A DNA stretch of 64,000 nt from contig NC_077245.1 in the NCBI RefSeq assembly GCF_947179165.1, positions 39,921,286 to 39,985,285 on the forward strand. Reading direction: 5' to 3'. The DNA comes from Solanum dulcamara (lineage: Eukaryota > Streptophyta > Magnoliopsida > Solanales > Solanaceae). This document shows positions 48,299 to 59,512 of this stretch, piece after piece. The position numbers and the translations under genes were made by a program. The notes under the pieces were generated by a model. It did no database searches. It had not been told where the DNA came from and saw only the letters and a list, made by a program, of their open reading frames with translations. How positions within the stretch are numbered: the first letter of the stretch is position 1; every line of letters starts with the position of its first letter.

Positions 48299-48312
48299 AA
48301 AGGGGGGAAGGA

Positions 48313-50792
48313 TGTTACATCCCACACTTTTGTACCTTGGAACATGTTCTTAAGTCTCTTGAAAGGCTCTTAAGTTTCATGGAAGGATTATAAGCCTCTT
48401 AAGTTTCTTCAGGTTTTCTAAAGTTTCTTAAAGCTTCTAAAAGCTTCTTAAAACTTCTTAAGAACTATTAAGCTTCTTAAAAATTACCATGTGAGCCGGA
48501 TAATCTATAATTCTATCAAACAACTCTAAGGAAAGAAGAATGCGATACCCCATAGTAGAGAAGATTGGAAATAGAGTTAGAAAAATCCAAAAGAAGTTGG
48601 AGACCAAACAATGATTCGTAGGACTCGACTTATTTACGCAAGATTCTAACTTGGATATCTTACATACTTAAGGTACTATAATACATACCAAGATTACATA
48701 GGTTAGTAAAAGAAGATGATATTATGAACCCACGATGGGGAAAAGAAAGTACCACGTGGAAGCATAGGAGATTTCCATGTGGCAGCAACTTGGAGTGCCA
48801 TGTGGAAGTAGCTGGATCAAAGGGAGTGGGAACTACATGCCACGTGTCAGCCCATGATTGGAGGAAGGGATGTGTTGGCCCAATAAGGGCTTGATATGTG
48901 TCACCACTTAAGATTGACACATGTCACCCCTTTAGGTGGCCTATATATATGTATCTTAGAAACAAACTAAATTAAAATCGTTATAGCAAAATCAAAGTCG
49001 AATAGTGTGTTGTGATTCTGGTGCTTCATTTGCAGCTAGTTTGGTGGTATGTTGCAGGGATGGAAAGTTTTCTCAAAAGGGTGTGGGTGCTTCTGGTTTC
49101 ATCCAAGTGAACCCCCTGTTTTGTATGGTTAAAGATTTTAGGAAATAAAGGTTAAAAACTCTTTTTTGATATCGTAGTTTTGAGCTAGTGGTTTGGAGTT
49201 GTATTGAGTAATGTTAAAGTGATTTACTTGTATATATGCTTCTGGTTTTTTTTGTTGGTATGGTTTTTGACATGGTGTCCGAGTTGAAATCTCAGGGATG
49301 TTGAAGTTATAGTGGAGATGCTGCCCGATTTTCGGTAATTAGAAACTAGTAATGAACTAGTCGAGGGAAATGGATAAGGAAATGACCTCTATGGAGACTT
49401 GGTTGTAGAGTTTGAATTGGAAAATTAAAGGTCATTAATCATGGTATTACTTTCATGTTTAATAGGTTTAAGAGACGAATAGGCTAACGTATTAGGAGTA
49501 TTCCGTAAGAGGTATGTAAAGCTAACCGTTCCTTCTTTTGGCATGTATTTGGCATAAGTATGTAGAGCTAACCGTTCTTTCTCTTGTCATGTTTTGACAG
49601 AACTATATAAAGCTAATATTCCTTTTTGGCATGGTTTTTATGAAACAAGTATATGACTTTTATATGATTCCAAGGAAGTTCCTATTCTTAGAGCTGCTAG
49701 GATGGACAACTTTTTGATTTTCCAAAGGATATTTTATCGTGCTTAGACACGTGTGTATGATTCCAAAATTTCTATTTGGATATAACTCATAGTGATATTT
49801 AAAAGGTACTTGATATGACTCTTGTCTTGATTTTTGAATAATAGCTCATTTTGTTATCTCCATCGAGTCTCAAAAATGATTTAAAGTGCATTTAGTTTCT
49901 CACTATTCCACTCGTGGATGCCTCAATACATCCTTTACCAAGCCTGAGTCAGCTTTTGTTATCATGCGTACTTCTATGCATTGTTCGTCGTTCCCCGACG
50001 TGAGGGGAAAGGTACACCCTATATATGGGTTTGATTTATGGAGTTATGATGTGTCATGTACACATATGATATGATATGACTATCTTATATGATATGATTT
50101 TTAACAGAGATATTCCCTACTCTGGAGTTATGATGTGCTGTGGCGCCAGTGACAGGGCGACGACCACAATTTGTTCATCGAGTCCCATAATGGGGACTGA
50201 TATGGAATATGTTTTTTTCTACATACATTATCTGTGGTTATAAAAAGCATTTTGATATTTTGGATATTATGCTCATGTTTGCACTTTCTATTTTGGTAAT
50301 GGCTTTACCTATAACAGTCTATGCTTTACATACTCAGTACATTGTCCGTACTAACCTCCTTTCTTCATGGGCTGCGTTACATGCCCGCAGGTACAGATGT
50401 TTGGTTTGCTAATTCGCTCGCTTAGGACATCCACCCAGTTGGTTGGCAGTGCTCTTTTGTCCCGAGCCTTATTTTGGTACTAACTTTTCTGTTGTATATT
50501 TGTATATGTTGGATAAGGGTACGATGGGGCCCTATACCATTATATGACTAGGCTATTTGTTCTATAGAGGTCAGTAGACGTGTGATGTGGGTTATGTATA
50601 TATGTTTTGGGATTTGTGTTCTGTGATGGCCTTAACGTTCCTCTTGTGCTATATCTGTTCTTATGTGCTCTGTAGCGACCCCTTTTTGATTTCTACTTTT
50701 CTTTATTTTGCTAACACGCTAAGTAGGGCTAACAGTACATAAGGGTGCCCAACTCGGGAACCAATAACGGCCTACGGAGTTGGGTCGTGACA
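48313..50792 (+). repeat. 3' LTR of B, with internal deletion
   Basis: 2,480 bp, TGTTACATCCC...GTCGTGACA. At 48,957 it jumps from the TATA region to a point matching 43,748 in the 5' LTR; a TTA(G) string is shared at the join. Confidence 0.9.
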
Positions 50793-51523
50793 TATATTCT
50801 CCCTTTTTTCTTCATTATTGGTTCCTAAATTGATAGACATAAGCCTCCTAACTACTGCAATCAAACCATCATTAAAGGGAAATTCTATATTATCTACACT
50901 CTCATTTCCCTCTTCTTCCTTTTTCTAACTTTTTCCACTCTCAGATCCTATGTTAAGAACCCTCCTAGCTACCCCAATAAAACCATCATTAGGTAATTCT
51001 ACATCATCTTCAGTCATACCCCCCTCTTCTTTTTCTTCCTCGCTTTTTTCACTCGCATAGTTTCTATCTTCTCTCATTATAATGTTTCTCCTATTTGGGA
51101 ATTCATGCTTCATGTGCCCTCTACCGTAACATTTATGACATTGAGTGGAACTAGAAGACTTATAAACCTTAGGTAAAAATAGATTTACCTCCCTCTTTTT
51201 CATCCACTTTACCTTTGCCCTTGACTTCTTGAGGTTTAGATGCCACTTTTTCTTTTGACCATAATTTTTCTGAGATGGTGTTACGTTTACTCTTCCATGA
51301 GCTAGCTTGATGCCTTATTTTCATTTTGATTTTTTACTTTTATAGCTAAATCTACTAACTCATCTAAAGTTAAACATGGTTGTATTTCTACTACATCAGC
51401 TATTTGTCTGTTTAGACCATTAAGAAATCTAACCATAGTAGCTTCTTCTTCTTCCTTGCAATTGGCTTGAATCATAGCCATATCCATAGACTTAAAGTAT
51501 TCATCAACAGTCATGGATCCTTG
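50793..51523 (-). pseudogene. G gag end and zinc knuckle (between B and C)
   Basis: Open pieces 51,302-51,514 (VDEYFKSMDMAMIQAN, ATMVRFLNGLNRQIADVVEI) and 50,925-51,203 (zinc knuckle CHKCYGRGHMKHEF, with the last Cys now Phe; then RRNIIMREDRNY and an acidic tract). The two differ in frame. Followed by a stretch toward B with NDGLIAVVRRLMSINLG-like residues. Confidence 0.85.
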
Positions 51524-52202
51524 TGTTACACCCCATACATTTGTACCTTAGAACGCGTTCTTAAGTCTCTTGAAAGGCTCTTAAGTTTCATGGAAGGATC
51601 GTAAGCCTCGTAAGTTTCTTAAGGTTTCCAAAAGCTTCTAAAAGCTTCTTAAGACTTCTTAAGAACTCTTAAGCTTCTTAAAAGTTGTCATGTGATATGG
51701 ATAATCTATAACGCTATCAAACAAATCTAAGGAAAGGAGAATGCGATACCCCATAGTAGAGAAGATTGGAAAAAGAGTTAAAAGAATCCGGAAGAAGTTG
51801 GAGATCGAATTATGAGTCGTAGGACATGACTTATTTACGTAAGCTACGAACTTGTAAATCTTACATACATAAGCTATCGCAGTACATACCAAGCTTACGT
51901 ATCAAAGATTACATAGGTTCATAAAGTAAGACGAGATTACGAACCCATTTGGGATAGAACAGAGTGCCACATGGCAGCATGAGAGAGTGCCGTGTGGCAG
52001 CATGAGAGAGTGTTGCATGGAAGCATGATAGAGTGCCATGTGTCATCATCTGGAGCAAGAGAGGTGGACCCCCCCCACATGCCACCTGGCAGCCTGTGAT
52101 TGGAGAAAGGGATGTGTTGGCCCAATGAGGGCTTGACACATGTCACCACTTAGGGCTTGACACATGTCACCACTTAGGGGATGACATGTGTCCCCCCACC
52201 CA

Positions 52203-52208
52203 ATGTAG

Positions 52209-52240
<32 letters not shown>
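52203..52240 (+). promoter_or_regulatory. TATA-type microsatellite in the promoter of C
   Basis: About 16 TA units at the place of the TATA box. Preceded by TGACACATGTCACC-type palindromes (near 52,135-52,185) and an inverted CCAAT box (near 52,096). Confidence 0.6.
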
Positions 52241-52241
<1 letters not shown>

Positions 52242-54024
52242 TATGACTCATTAAGTTCTATATTCCTCTAGAAAATTCAAGAAAAAAAAGAACAGAAGAG
52301 AAGAAACTAGAGGGAGAAAGCCACGGCTTTGGAAGGAAAAAAAGGTGAGTCCTTCAATTTCGCTCCGCGAATTAATTATATAGGATGTAAATGATGTTAT
52401 GAAGGTATTATTAATAAAAAATTATGTTTTGGAGCAGCACCAAAACGTTAGCAAGCAGCCACAAAGTTGTAGGTGCGCTAAAGGAACTTCGAAGCAAGTT
52501 CCGACGAGTTTCGGGCAAGGTAAGGTCTTCCCTTTCAAATTGGAGTTTATGATGTTGTTATGAGGATTATTACATGTCTTAAATAAGGTTTTAAGTGGAA
52601 AAATTTTGTAAGTATTCTTGACGTTAGAAACAAACTAAATTGAAGTGGTTATAGCTAAATCGAAGTCGAGTAGTAGGTTGTCGTTGTGTTGCTGCAGGTG
52701 CAGCTGATTGGGTTGCATGTTGCATGGATTTAAATTGTTTTAAAAAGGGTATGGTTTCTGATGGTTGCATCCACACAGCCCTCCATTTGGTATTGTTAAA
52801 GATTTTGTGTAATAAAGATTAAAAACTCTATTTTCGTATCATAGTTTTGAGCTAGTTGTTTGGAGTTGTATTGTGTAATGTTGAGGTGATTTACTTGTAT
52901 ATATGCTGCTGGTTTTTTTTGTTGGTATGGTTGTTGACACTGTGGCCGAGTTAAAATATCGGGAATGTTGAAGTTATAGGGGAGATGCTGCCCGATTTTT
53001 GGTAGATTCTGAACTAGTAATAAACTAGTCGAGGGTAATGGATAACGAAATAACTCAGATGAGTAATTGGGTGTAGAGTTGAAAATTGGAAAGTAAAAGG
53101 TCATTAACCTTAGTATTACTTTCATGTTAAATAGGTTCAAGAGACGACGAGGCGAACGTGTAAGAGTAATCCATAAGAGGTATGTGAAGCTTACCCTTTC
53201 TTTCTCTTGGCATGTCTTAGTAATAAGTGATTGATATACGAAATGTGGAGATAATTCCATTCATATAACCCCAAGTATGACTCATAAGTCTTATTCACTT
53301 CTCGATGGTAGAATTCCTATACTAGTTGAGTTATTGCCTCTCAAGGCTTCTATATGATGGAGAGTAGTAAGTATGTGAAGTTATCTCCTTTCTCTTGGCA
53401 TGTTTTGGCATAAGTACGTAGAGCTACCCTTCTTTTATCTTGATATGTCTTTGGATAAGTGTGGTGATATGATGGTAAGGTAATGCAATAATAAGGTTAT
53501 GATACTGAGCCCATAACGGGGGCTGGGTATGATATATGTAATGATGACTCCTTAAGGAAAAATAGAGACTAGGTAAAGCTTATTCTTTCTCTTCCTTTGG
53601 CATGTCCTAATTGTAAGTAAAATGTGATACGAGCTCTGAGGTAACTCCACTTTTAAGTCCTAAATGTAATCTGTATCTCTTATTCATTTCTGAATGTCAA
53701 ACTATTGTAGTAAATTGAACTATTTTTCTTGAACTCCATAGGTTGAGAAGTACTGGATGCATAAGCTCCTAGTCCTAAGGACTATGTGACGATGGGTATC
53801 CCTAATTCTATGAACTGTTAGTATTACTTTAGTACATGTCTAGGGTCTCCGAGATCCTAAGTTATATAGGACTCAATGGCATTTAGAATGCACTCAAGAT
53901 GGCTACACTACTATTCTGGTCCTCCGATGATAGCTTAATCTTCTTACATTGTCGAGTCTCTGATAATGATTTAGATTGTATATGGTTACTCATTACTTGA
54001 TTCGTGTATACTTAAATACATATT

Positions 54025-54399
54025 ACACCGAGTCCCATAAAGGGCCGGGTATGGTATATGATGATTATGACACCCGGTCCTATAAAGGGCCAGATACGGT
54101 ATATGATGATTATGACACCGAGTCCCATAAAGGTCCAGGTACAGTATATGATATGTGGATCAGACCGAACATTCCTCGGCATTACTATATGATATGTGGA
54201 TCGGACCGAATGTTCCTCAGTATTACTATATGATAAGTGGATCAGACCGAATGTTCCTTGGCATTACTATATGATATGTAGATTGGGCCATCATTCCTCG
54301 GCATTATTATATGATGTGCGGATTGGGCCGTATGTTCCTCGGCATGTACTTACTATATACATAGATTGGGCCGTATGTTCCACAACGCTAATAAAATAT
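54025..54399 (+). repeat. Two adjoining tandem arrays in C
   Basis: A 45-bp unit about 2.8 times (54,025, 54,070, 54,115), each starting ACACCGAGTCC or a variant, followed by a unit of about 41 bp six times (54,150-54,399) with the core GTTCCTCGGCATTACTATAT. The open frame across it (53,976-54,233) is a by-product. Confidence 0.85.
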
Positions 54400-55029
54400 A
54401 TGTGCATATAATGATAGAATGATTTAGATGGTGCATCGAGTCCCGAAAATAAGTTGGGCATAGTATGTTATGGTAATATGTATGACTTTCTTTTATACGA
54501 TGCGAGTATGGTAAATGGGTTAATGTTATACTTTCCCCCTGCATCCCTACGCCAACTATAATTTCCTTATGATGTCTATGCTTTACATACTCAGTACATA
54601 TGTCGTACTGAGCCCCCTTTTTCGAGGGGGCTGCATTCATACTCGCAGGTACAAATACACACCTTAGGGATCCGTCAGCATAGGTGTTCCACTCAGAAGT
54701 TCAGAAGCGCTCCATTGTGCCGGATCCTAGTTTTGGTATTAACCCTCGATGTATATATTTATTTGTTCACAGTACGGTGGTAGACCTATCCCGCCTTATA
54801 TTACTGTTCTTACTTTTAGAGGTCTGTGGACATGTATGTGAGTTGTGTATGGATTGTATATGCATGTATGTACAGTGGTGCCTATGATAAGCCTCGCCGG
54901 CTTATATGTTATCCTGCCTGTTGATGTGTTATAACTTAAACAGAGGACAGATTTACTTACAGATAGCATGGATATACATGAGTGCCTAGTTTGGGCACTC
55001 GTCACGGCCTACGGGATTGGGTCGTGACA

Positions 55030-55667
55030 CCTTGCTCCAATGATTGAAGACGTTGTTGTACATCTCTTTGAAAATAGAAAGGCACAAACCCCTTCTTCAT
55101 GACTTTCTTTATCTCAGCCCAGGTTGAAATGGGTGGTTCTCCATATTGTTGTCTATCCCTTGTAATGTTTTTCCACCAAATAGAAGCATAATCAGAAAAT
55201 TCAACAACAAGCCTAACCTTATAAATAATTGTGACAATAATAGCCCCAATTCTTCTCTCCCAATCAAGTTACAAATTTGGATCTCTTTTGCCCTTGAATG
55301 ATGGTATCTTCATCTTTATGCTATTAATGTTGTCAACTTCTAAGTTACCTCGCTATCCCCTCATATATCTCTCTATCCTATCTAGATTGATATCAAAATC
55401 ATCTATATTATTTTCTTGATTTACAATAGCGGCATGGGGTATATTTCTCCTATTATGATTCCTAGGATTATTTCGAAGTGGTACAAGATATTGATTCCTT
55501 CTAAGTTCAGCTATTGTCTCATTCTGTTTAGTAATTGCATCATTTTTCTCTTAAAACTGCAAGTTCCATCTTTCAAATTGTTGGTGCATGACTTGTAAAT
55601 CATTTCCTTCTTGGATCTCGGCCTTTAGCAAATCCCTCCTTTCATCATTACTACTTGCATTAGACAT
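55030..55667 (-). pseudogene. G gag N-terminal part (right of C)
   Basis: The ATG at 55,667-55,665 starts MSNASSNDERRDLLKAEIQE. Then come ELRRNQYLVPLRNN, INSIKMKIPSFKGKRDPNL, LDWERRIGAII and IWWKNITRDRQQ, ending QRDVQQRLQSLEQG at the C insertion. At least two stops (near 55,555 and 55,275) break it. Matches M gag. Confidence 0.85.
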
Positions 55668-56161
55668 TTGTTTTTAAAAATGGTGTATCACTCAAACTTT
55701 GGATTTTTCCCTTACTTGTTCTCACCCACTCTTGCCTTTTTCCTCTCAAATTATCTTTGAGAAATTACTTTATAAATTAATAGTTAAACTCAACCTGTAT
55801 CAAGTCCTTAGTAGTAAGATATGATTTTTTTTTAATTTTTTAGCACAACAAGAAAGACAAATGAAGAACCAACCCTAGAAAGACTAGGATTTTGTTTGGA
55901 CACGACTCAACCAAAAAGAAAAGTTTTTTAGAATAAGATAAAAATTTAGGATCCCCTCTTCTTGTGTTGTAACAAAACATAATTTTTTTAAAAAAAATAT
56001 TTAGATGAAGAAAATTTCTTGAAGAGCAAAAATATTTTTTCCTTTTGCGGTACTATTCATTGCTACAACAATTGTTTTAACTATTTTTTCCTTTTGCTCT
56101 TTCTTCAAGAAGTTCTCAAGATTATCAGGAACAGAATCTTGATAGAACCGCTCTGATATCA
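55668..56161 (-). other. G 5' leader and primer site
   Basis: About 480 bp noncoding leader. The primer site (56,150-56,161) reads TGATATCAGAGC on the minus strand. Confidence 0.8.
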
Positions 56162-56163
56162 CT

Positions 56164-57213
56164 TGATAACACTAAGGATGGTAATCCAAAATAAACTAAA
56201 GTATTAACTAAAACAAGTACTGAAGCAAAAACGGAACTAATTAAATGAACTAAACAAGAATTTAAAGATATGGGTTTGATATGATCCAAGTAACAACAAA
56301 TGGTTTAATAGTTGAACCAAATGCCTTTTAAATGAGAAACTAATCAAGTTTTAGAATCAGATCTTGGCCACTTCGTGAGTAATTCTAGACAATAATTAGT
56401 AAGAGTACTAACAGCCTTCTAAACAATACCAAAAAGAAATCAAAGATATCAAACAAAAAGTTATCTTACTACCTTGAACTATGAACTAGTTAGGTTAAAT
56501 GATAAATTCAAAAGCAATTTTCCACAAAGGTGTAAAAGAACTTTCAGTATATTATTCTTCCAAATCTACCTTTTAAAGTAAGAAAGCTTCCCTTTATATT
56601 GTAGTAAGAAGGGGTTGTTCAAGAAAAAAAATTAAAAAATGACATTTTCTAGAGTTCAGATGGCTGCCTACACACATGACATATAATGTCAAAATAGAAG
56701 AAAAACATGACGCCTCCTAAAGTCTTAGTGGGCTACCCACATATATGACGTATAATGTCAAAATATAAGAAAAAATAATACCTTCTAAAGTCCAAGAAGG
56801 CTTCCCACATACATAGGTACCATAAGGTCAACATAGAAGAAAAATGTTATTAAATGTTAGTTCTAGAAACTAGTTAAAAGACTAAATAAGTGCTGGAATT
56901 TTCTCTTCATTTGTGGGCTGATTTAGGCCATATTTCCTCTCATCTTGGACTTTAATTTGGGCCTAGTTTGCATAAAATTGGTCCCTAATATTCATTCTCT
57001 TGGACTTGTATTTGGGACACCAAATAGTTGTAGCATTTGGACAATTTAATTTCCTTGGCCTTTAGCTCTTTTTCCCCAATAAAACACTTTTTAATTGCTA
57101 ATTCTAGCCCATCAAGATTGTCTTGAAATTTTCTTATTTGGGTTTTTGTCATGGGGCCTTTTGGAAACTCCAAAGGTTCCTTAAATATTGTTGAGCTTCC
57201 ATCGATACTATCA
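56164..57213 (-). repeat. 5' LTR of G
   Basis: 1,050 bp, plus-strand TGATAACACTAAGG...GATACTATCA. Its coding-like part (56,985-57,213) keeps residues EFPKGPM and LDGLELAIKKCFIG as in the 3' LTR. Confidence 0.9.
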
Positions 57214-57897
57214 AAAGTGGTAGTAAAGAAAGGGGGTAAGAAAACTATCCTTCCCCATACATAATGTAGGCCCCTCAAGTAGATTGTAAACCCCCAAGAA
57301 GGAATTCTCATCATACGAAAAGATTCCAACAAATTCATCTAAATAGTGCTTGTCATCTTGACCAAGAATCACCACACAAGTGCCACTATTCAATTCATTA
57401 CCTGAGTCAAATGGAAATGAAATTCATGAAAAAAGGTCAAGTACACCTCTATTTGCTTGGTTTTCACTCTTATCTTCCAACAATATACTCCACTCAAAAG
57501 CTTGAGCATCATCATATGCAAACAAGTAGTAAATAAAGGTGTCACATAAATGAACTTAAACCAAAGTGTTCCCAAGTTTAGACTCTACTTTATATACAAA
57601 AGCATTAAGACTCACATGAAGGATTGGAACGCATAAGGGAGTAGTAGCAATTGTCAAATAATCATCACCTCCCTTTTTAACACCACCCTCTCCAATAAAC
57701 ATAACGTTATTTTCAAAGAAGAGATTTCCATCTTTGGAAAGTGTGTCATCATACCATAGTAGATTCTCAAAGAATTGATAGCCTTCAAGAGTGTCTACAC
57801 TACCAACAAGATATTCCACTATGCACACTCTCAAGAGTCGTGTCATCATCAAACAAGAGATTATCCTTAAACACATATTCTGCCTCAAGATTCTCAT
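57214..57897 (-). pseudogene. D ORF2, middle part
   Basis: One frame runs from about 57,897 to the G insertion with two in-frame stops (TAA near 57,553 and TGA near 57,422). Legible: YLVGSVDTLEGYQFFENLLW, GNLFFENNVMFIGEGG, LCVPILHVSLNAFVYKVESK, CDTFIYYLFAYDDAQ and VVILGQDDKHYLDEFVGIFS. Acidic and aromatic. The YYLFAYD module also appears in the C-terminal part. Function unknown; not recognisable as gag, protease, RT or integrase. Confidence 0.6.
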
Positions 57898-58369
57898 GAG
57901 AAAAAGAAGAAATAGTATTAAGGTCTAAGGATTCATTCATAACATAAGTGCAAACACTAGGTGGACACAAATTGATCTTACTAGAAGAATCAACTTGGTC
58001 ATCAAAAGGATCAACTAGTGTAGAATCACTTTCACCGCATGACAATGTATCATCATTCAAGCTACAAGTGCTAATACTAGGTGGACACAAATTGACCTTA
58101 CTAGAAGAGTCAATCCAGTCATCAATAGGATCAACTAGGTTTTGGTCACTCAAAACAAGGATGTTATCATCACACCACAATGTTCTATCAAGAACATCAC
58201 AAGGTAAAGACTCACTATGCTCACATATAAATATGCTATCATTTACAATCAATTGGTTACTATCTACACAATGATGTCTCAAGTTTAAGGAAGTGTAAGA
58301 GTTAGCATTGTTATCTTTTATCTCAAAGGAAGAAGTATCTTCACCTTGGCTATCAACATTAGAGCACAT
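57800..58369 (-). pseudogene. D ORF2, N-terminal part with 40-residue repeat
   Basis: Open for 189 codons on the minus strand, strongly acidic and rich in Ser, Asp, Leu and Cys. Two copies of LVDPxDD-x2-DSSSKxNLCPPS lie exactly 120 bp apart (plus-strand 57,955-58,018 and 58,075-58,138). The end FDDDTTLESVHSG overlaps the start of the next frame by about 100 bp, and a single frameshift would join them. No start codon context is clear; the ATG at 58,369 is merely the first in frame. Family not recognised. Confidence 0.6.
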
Positions 58370-58990
58370 TTGCTACTTTTGGAAGCTTTCAAGGACTTCA
58401 TGATTCTTCACATTTTGTGGTTCTTCACTAGGATTGCTACCAATTATACCTATAAAATAATTAAAGCAACTAGAGAAAGAAAAGTTACATGAGTTAGGAT
58501 AAGGTTGTGACAACCCTCTAACATCACTCCATACAACCTCTCCTTTTTCCACTCTAGAGTTGTCACTTTTCATGCCCTTACTCCTCCCAATCTTTTGTCT
58601 CTCAATTTTATGGGGGTTAGGACATTGCCTAGGATTTCTTGTGAAGGGTTAAAAGATACCTTCAAGTCTATCTTCCACTTTCATGCACAAGGAGTTGGTG
58701 TTTTGACTTCCACGCGCAACACCTCGATTTATCTTCACAAGAAGTAGCTTGCTTTATTTCCAAAAGCAACTCCTTAGGCTCAACTTCATGATGAGTAGCT
58801 TGTTTTTACTGTACCATAGACTTGACCTTTTCAAACATCCTCAAGCAATAATCAAAATATTTCCTCAATGTGGTAAAGAATTCTCTTAAATCTACTACTT
58901 CATGTCTTAGTGTTCCTCTCACTCTACCTCAAACCTTATCACTATATGGAGAACAAGAAACATTGAAACTAGGATGAGAAGAATAAGTTA
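58370..58990 (-). other. Degenerate coding-like gap between D ORF1 and ORF2
   Basis: Minus-strand reading gives short open runs separated by stops, with residues such as VDLREFFTTLRKYFDYCLRM and KELLLEIKQATSC. It may be the broken middle of one longer ORF. Confidence 0.4.
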
Positions 58991-59512
58991 TTAAATTCCG
59001 AGAAGTAGGTAATGTACCTCTTCTATAATCCACACGATGATTTGAAATGGTCCTACCCATACATCTATGCCTTTTTTCTTAGGATAGGGAGTAGCACAAG
59101 ATGAGGAATGGAATTCAACCTCACTTTCATTTCTATTTAGATTTTGCTCAAAGGATTCATAAGACCTATGGGAGAAAGTATTGTATCTCACATTGCCATC
59201 ATAACCATGGTGTGAAGCTTGAAAGCGTTCATCTTCACAATGGTATACACAATAAGTTCCTTCTACCCCTTCAACATAATCACAAGATCCATAAGCTCCA
59301 TTCATCTCATAATCGTCCCCAGAGTAGTTCTCACCACCATCTCGTTCATTATCCCATGTACCATCATATACCTCATAGGACTCACCATCATACTCATGAG
59401 CCCCATTTCCATACTCATAAGGACTATCATAGCCCTCACAAGACTTTTTTTCACCATGCTCATAGCTCACATTGCTACAAACATATTCACTAAGTCTCTC
59501 CACATTATTCAA
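58991..59512 (-). CDS. D ORF1, acidic Tyr/Gly/Glu-rich protein of unknown function
   Basis: 173 codons, ATG at 59,512. Residues 1-110 are low complexity, rich in Tyr, Glu, Asp and Gly (for example SPYEYGNGAHEYDGESYEVY). Residues 110-150 are richer in His, Arg and Asn. The end (FQIIVWIIEEVHYLLLGI) is hydrophobic and could anchor in a membrane or be misread noncoding sequence. It lies about 1.2 kb from the primer site of D, where gag would be expected, but has no gag, zinc-knuckle or RT motif. An opposite-strand frame (59,101-59,493) is His-rich and is its shadow. It may be a fragment of a longer ORF with ORF2. Whether it is expressed is unknown. Confidence 0.45.
   Translation of the reverse strand: MNNVERLSEYVCSNVSYEHGEKKSCEGYDSPYEYGNGAHEYDGESYEVYDGTWDNERDGGENYSGDDYEMNGAYGSCDYVEGVEGTYCVYHCEDERFQASHHGYDGNVRYNTFSHRSYESFEQNLNRNESEVEFHSSSCATPYPKKKGIDVWVGPFQIIVWIIEEVHYLLLGI

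Larger units (their letters stand above)
42668..50792 (+). mobile_element. Full-length long-LTR element B
   Basis: 5' LTR 42,668-45,572 (start decayed to TATTACACCCC), primer site TTGTATCAGAGC (45,577-45,588), polypurine tract AAAGGGGGGAAGGA (48,299-48,312), 3' LTR 48,313-50,792, target duplication TATAT (42,663-42,667 and 50,793-50,797). The 2.74-kb internal region has no usable frame; only the last part of pol is legible. Same family as T1, C, A and L but clearly older than T1, since the two LTRs differ throughout and the 3' copy lacks about 400 bp. Inserted in the protease region of G. Confidence 0.95.
51524..55029 (+). repeat. Solo LTR C
   Basis: 3,506 bp, TGTTACACCCC...GTCGTGACA, flanked directly by CCTTG on both sides (51,519-51,523; 55,030-55,034), with no internal region. 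This is the standard outcome of recombination between the two LTRs of one element. It lies inside the gag of G and belongs to the T1/B family. Its length is close to T1's. Confidence 0.95.
38372..57213 (-). mobile_element. Ty3/gypsy element G, split by B and C
   Basis: LTRs at 38,372-39,355 and 56,164-57,213, target duplication AAAGT (38,367-38,371 and 57,214-57,218), polypurine tract AAGAAGAGGGGAA (minus, 39,368-39,356) and primer site TGATATCAGAGC (minus, 56,161-56,150). Coding order on the minus strand is gag, protease, RT, RNase H, integrase, tail, all decayed. Same family as M. It sits inside ORF2 of D, and itself contains B (at 42,667) and the solo LTR C (at 51,523). Confidence 0.95.

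Noticed and set aside
53976..54233. ORF with a repeated KGP...VYDDYD pattern
   Set aside because: Translation of the 45-bp tandem units in LTR C; no coding evidence.
54025..54399. CRISPR-like repeat array
   Set aside because: Units are directly adjoining and diverged with no unique spacers, and the context is a plant LTR.
57948..58274. 108-codon plus-strand ORF
   Set aside because: Shadow of D ORF2 N-terminal part, including the 120-bp repeat.
59101..59493. His-rich 130-codon ORF on the plus strand
   Set aside because: It is the reverse-strand shadow of the Tyr/Glu/Asp-rich ORF1 of D: His-type codons arise from the complement of that biased sequence.
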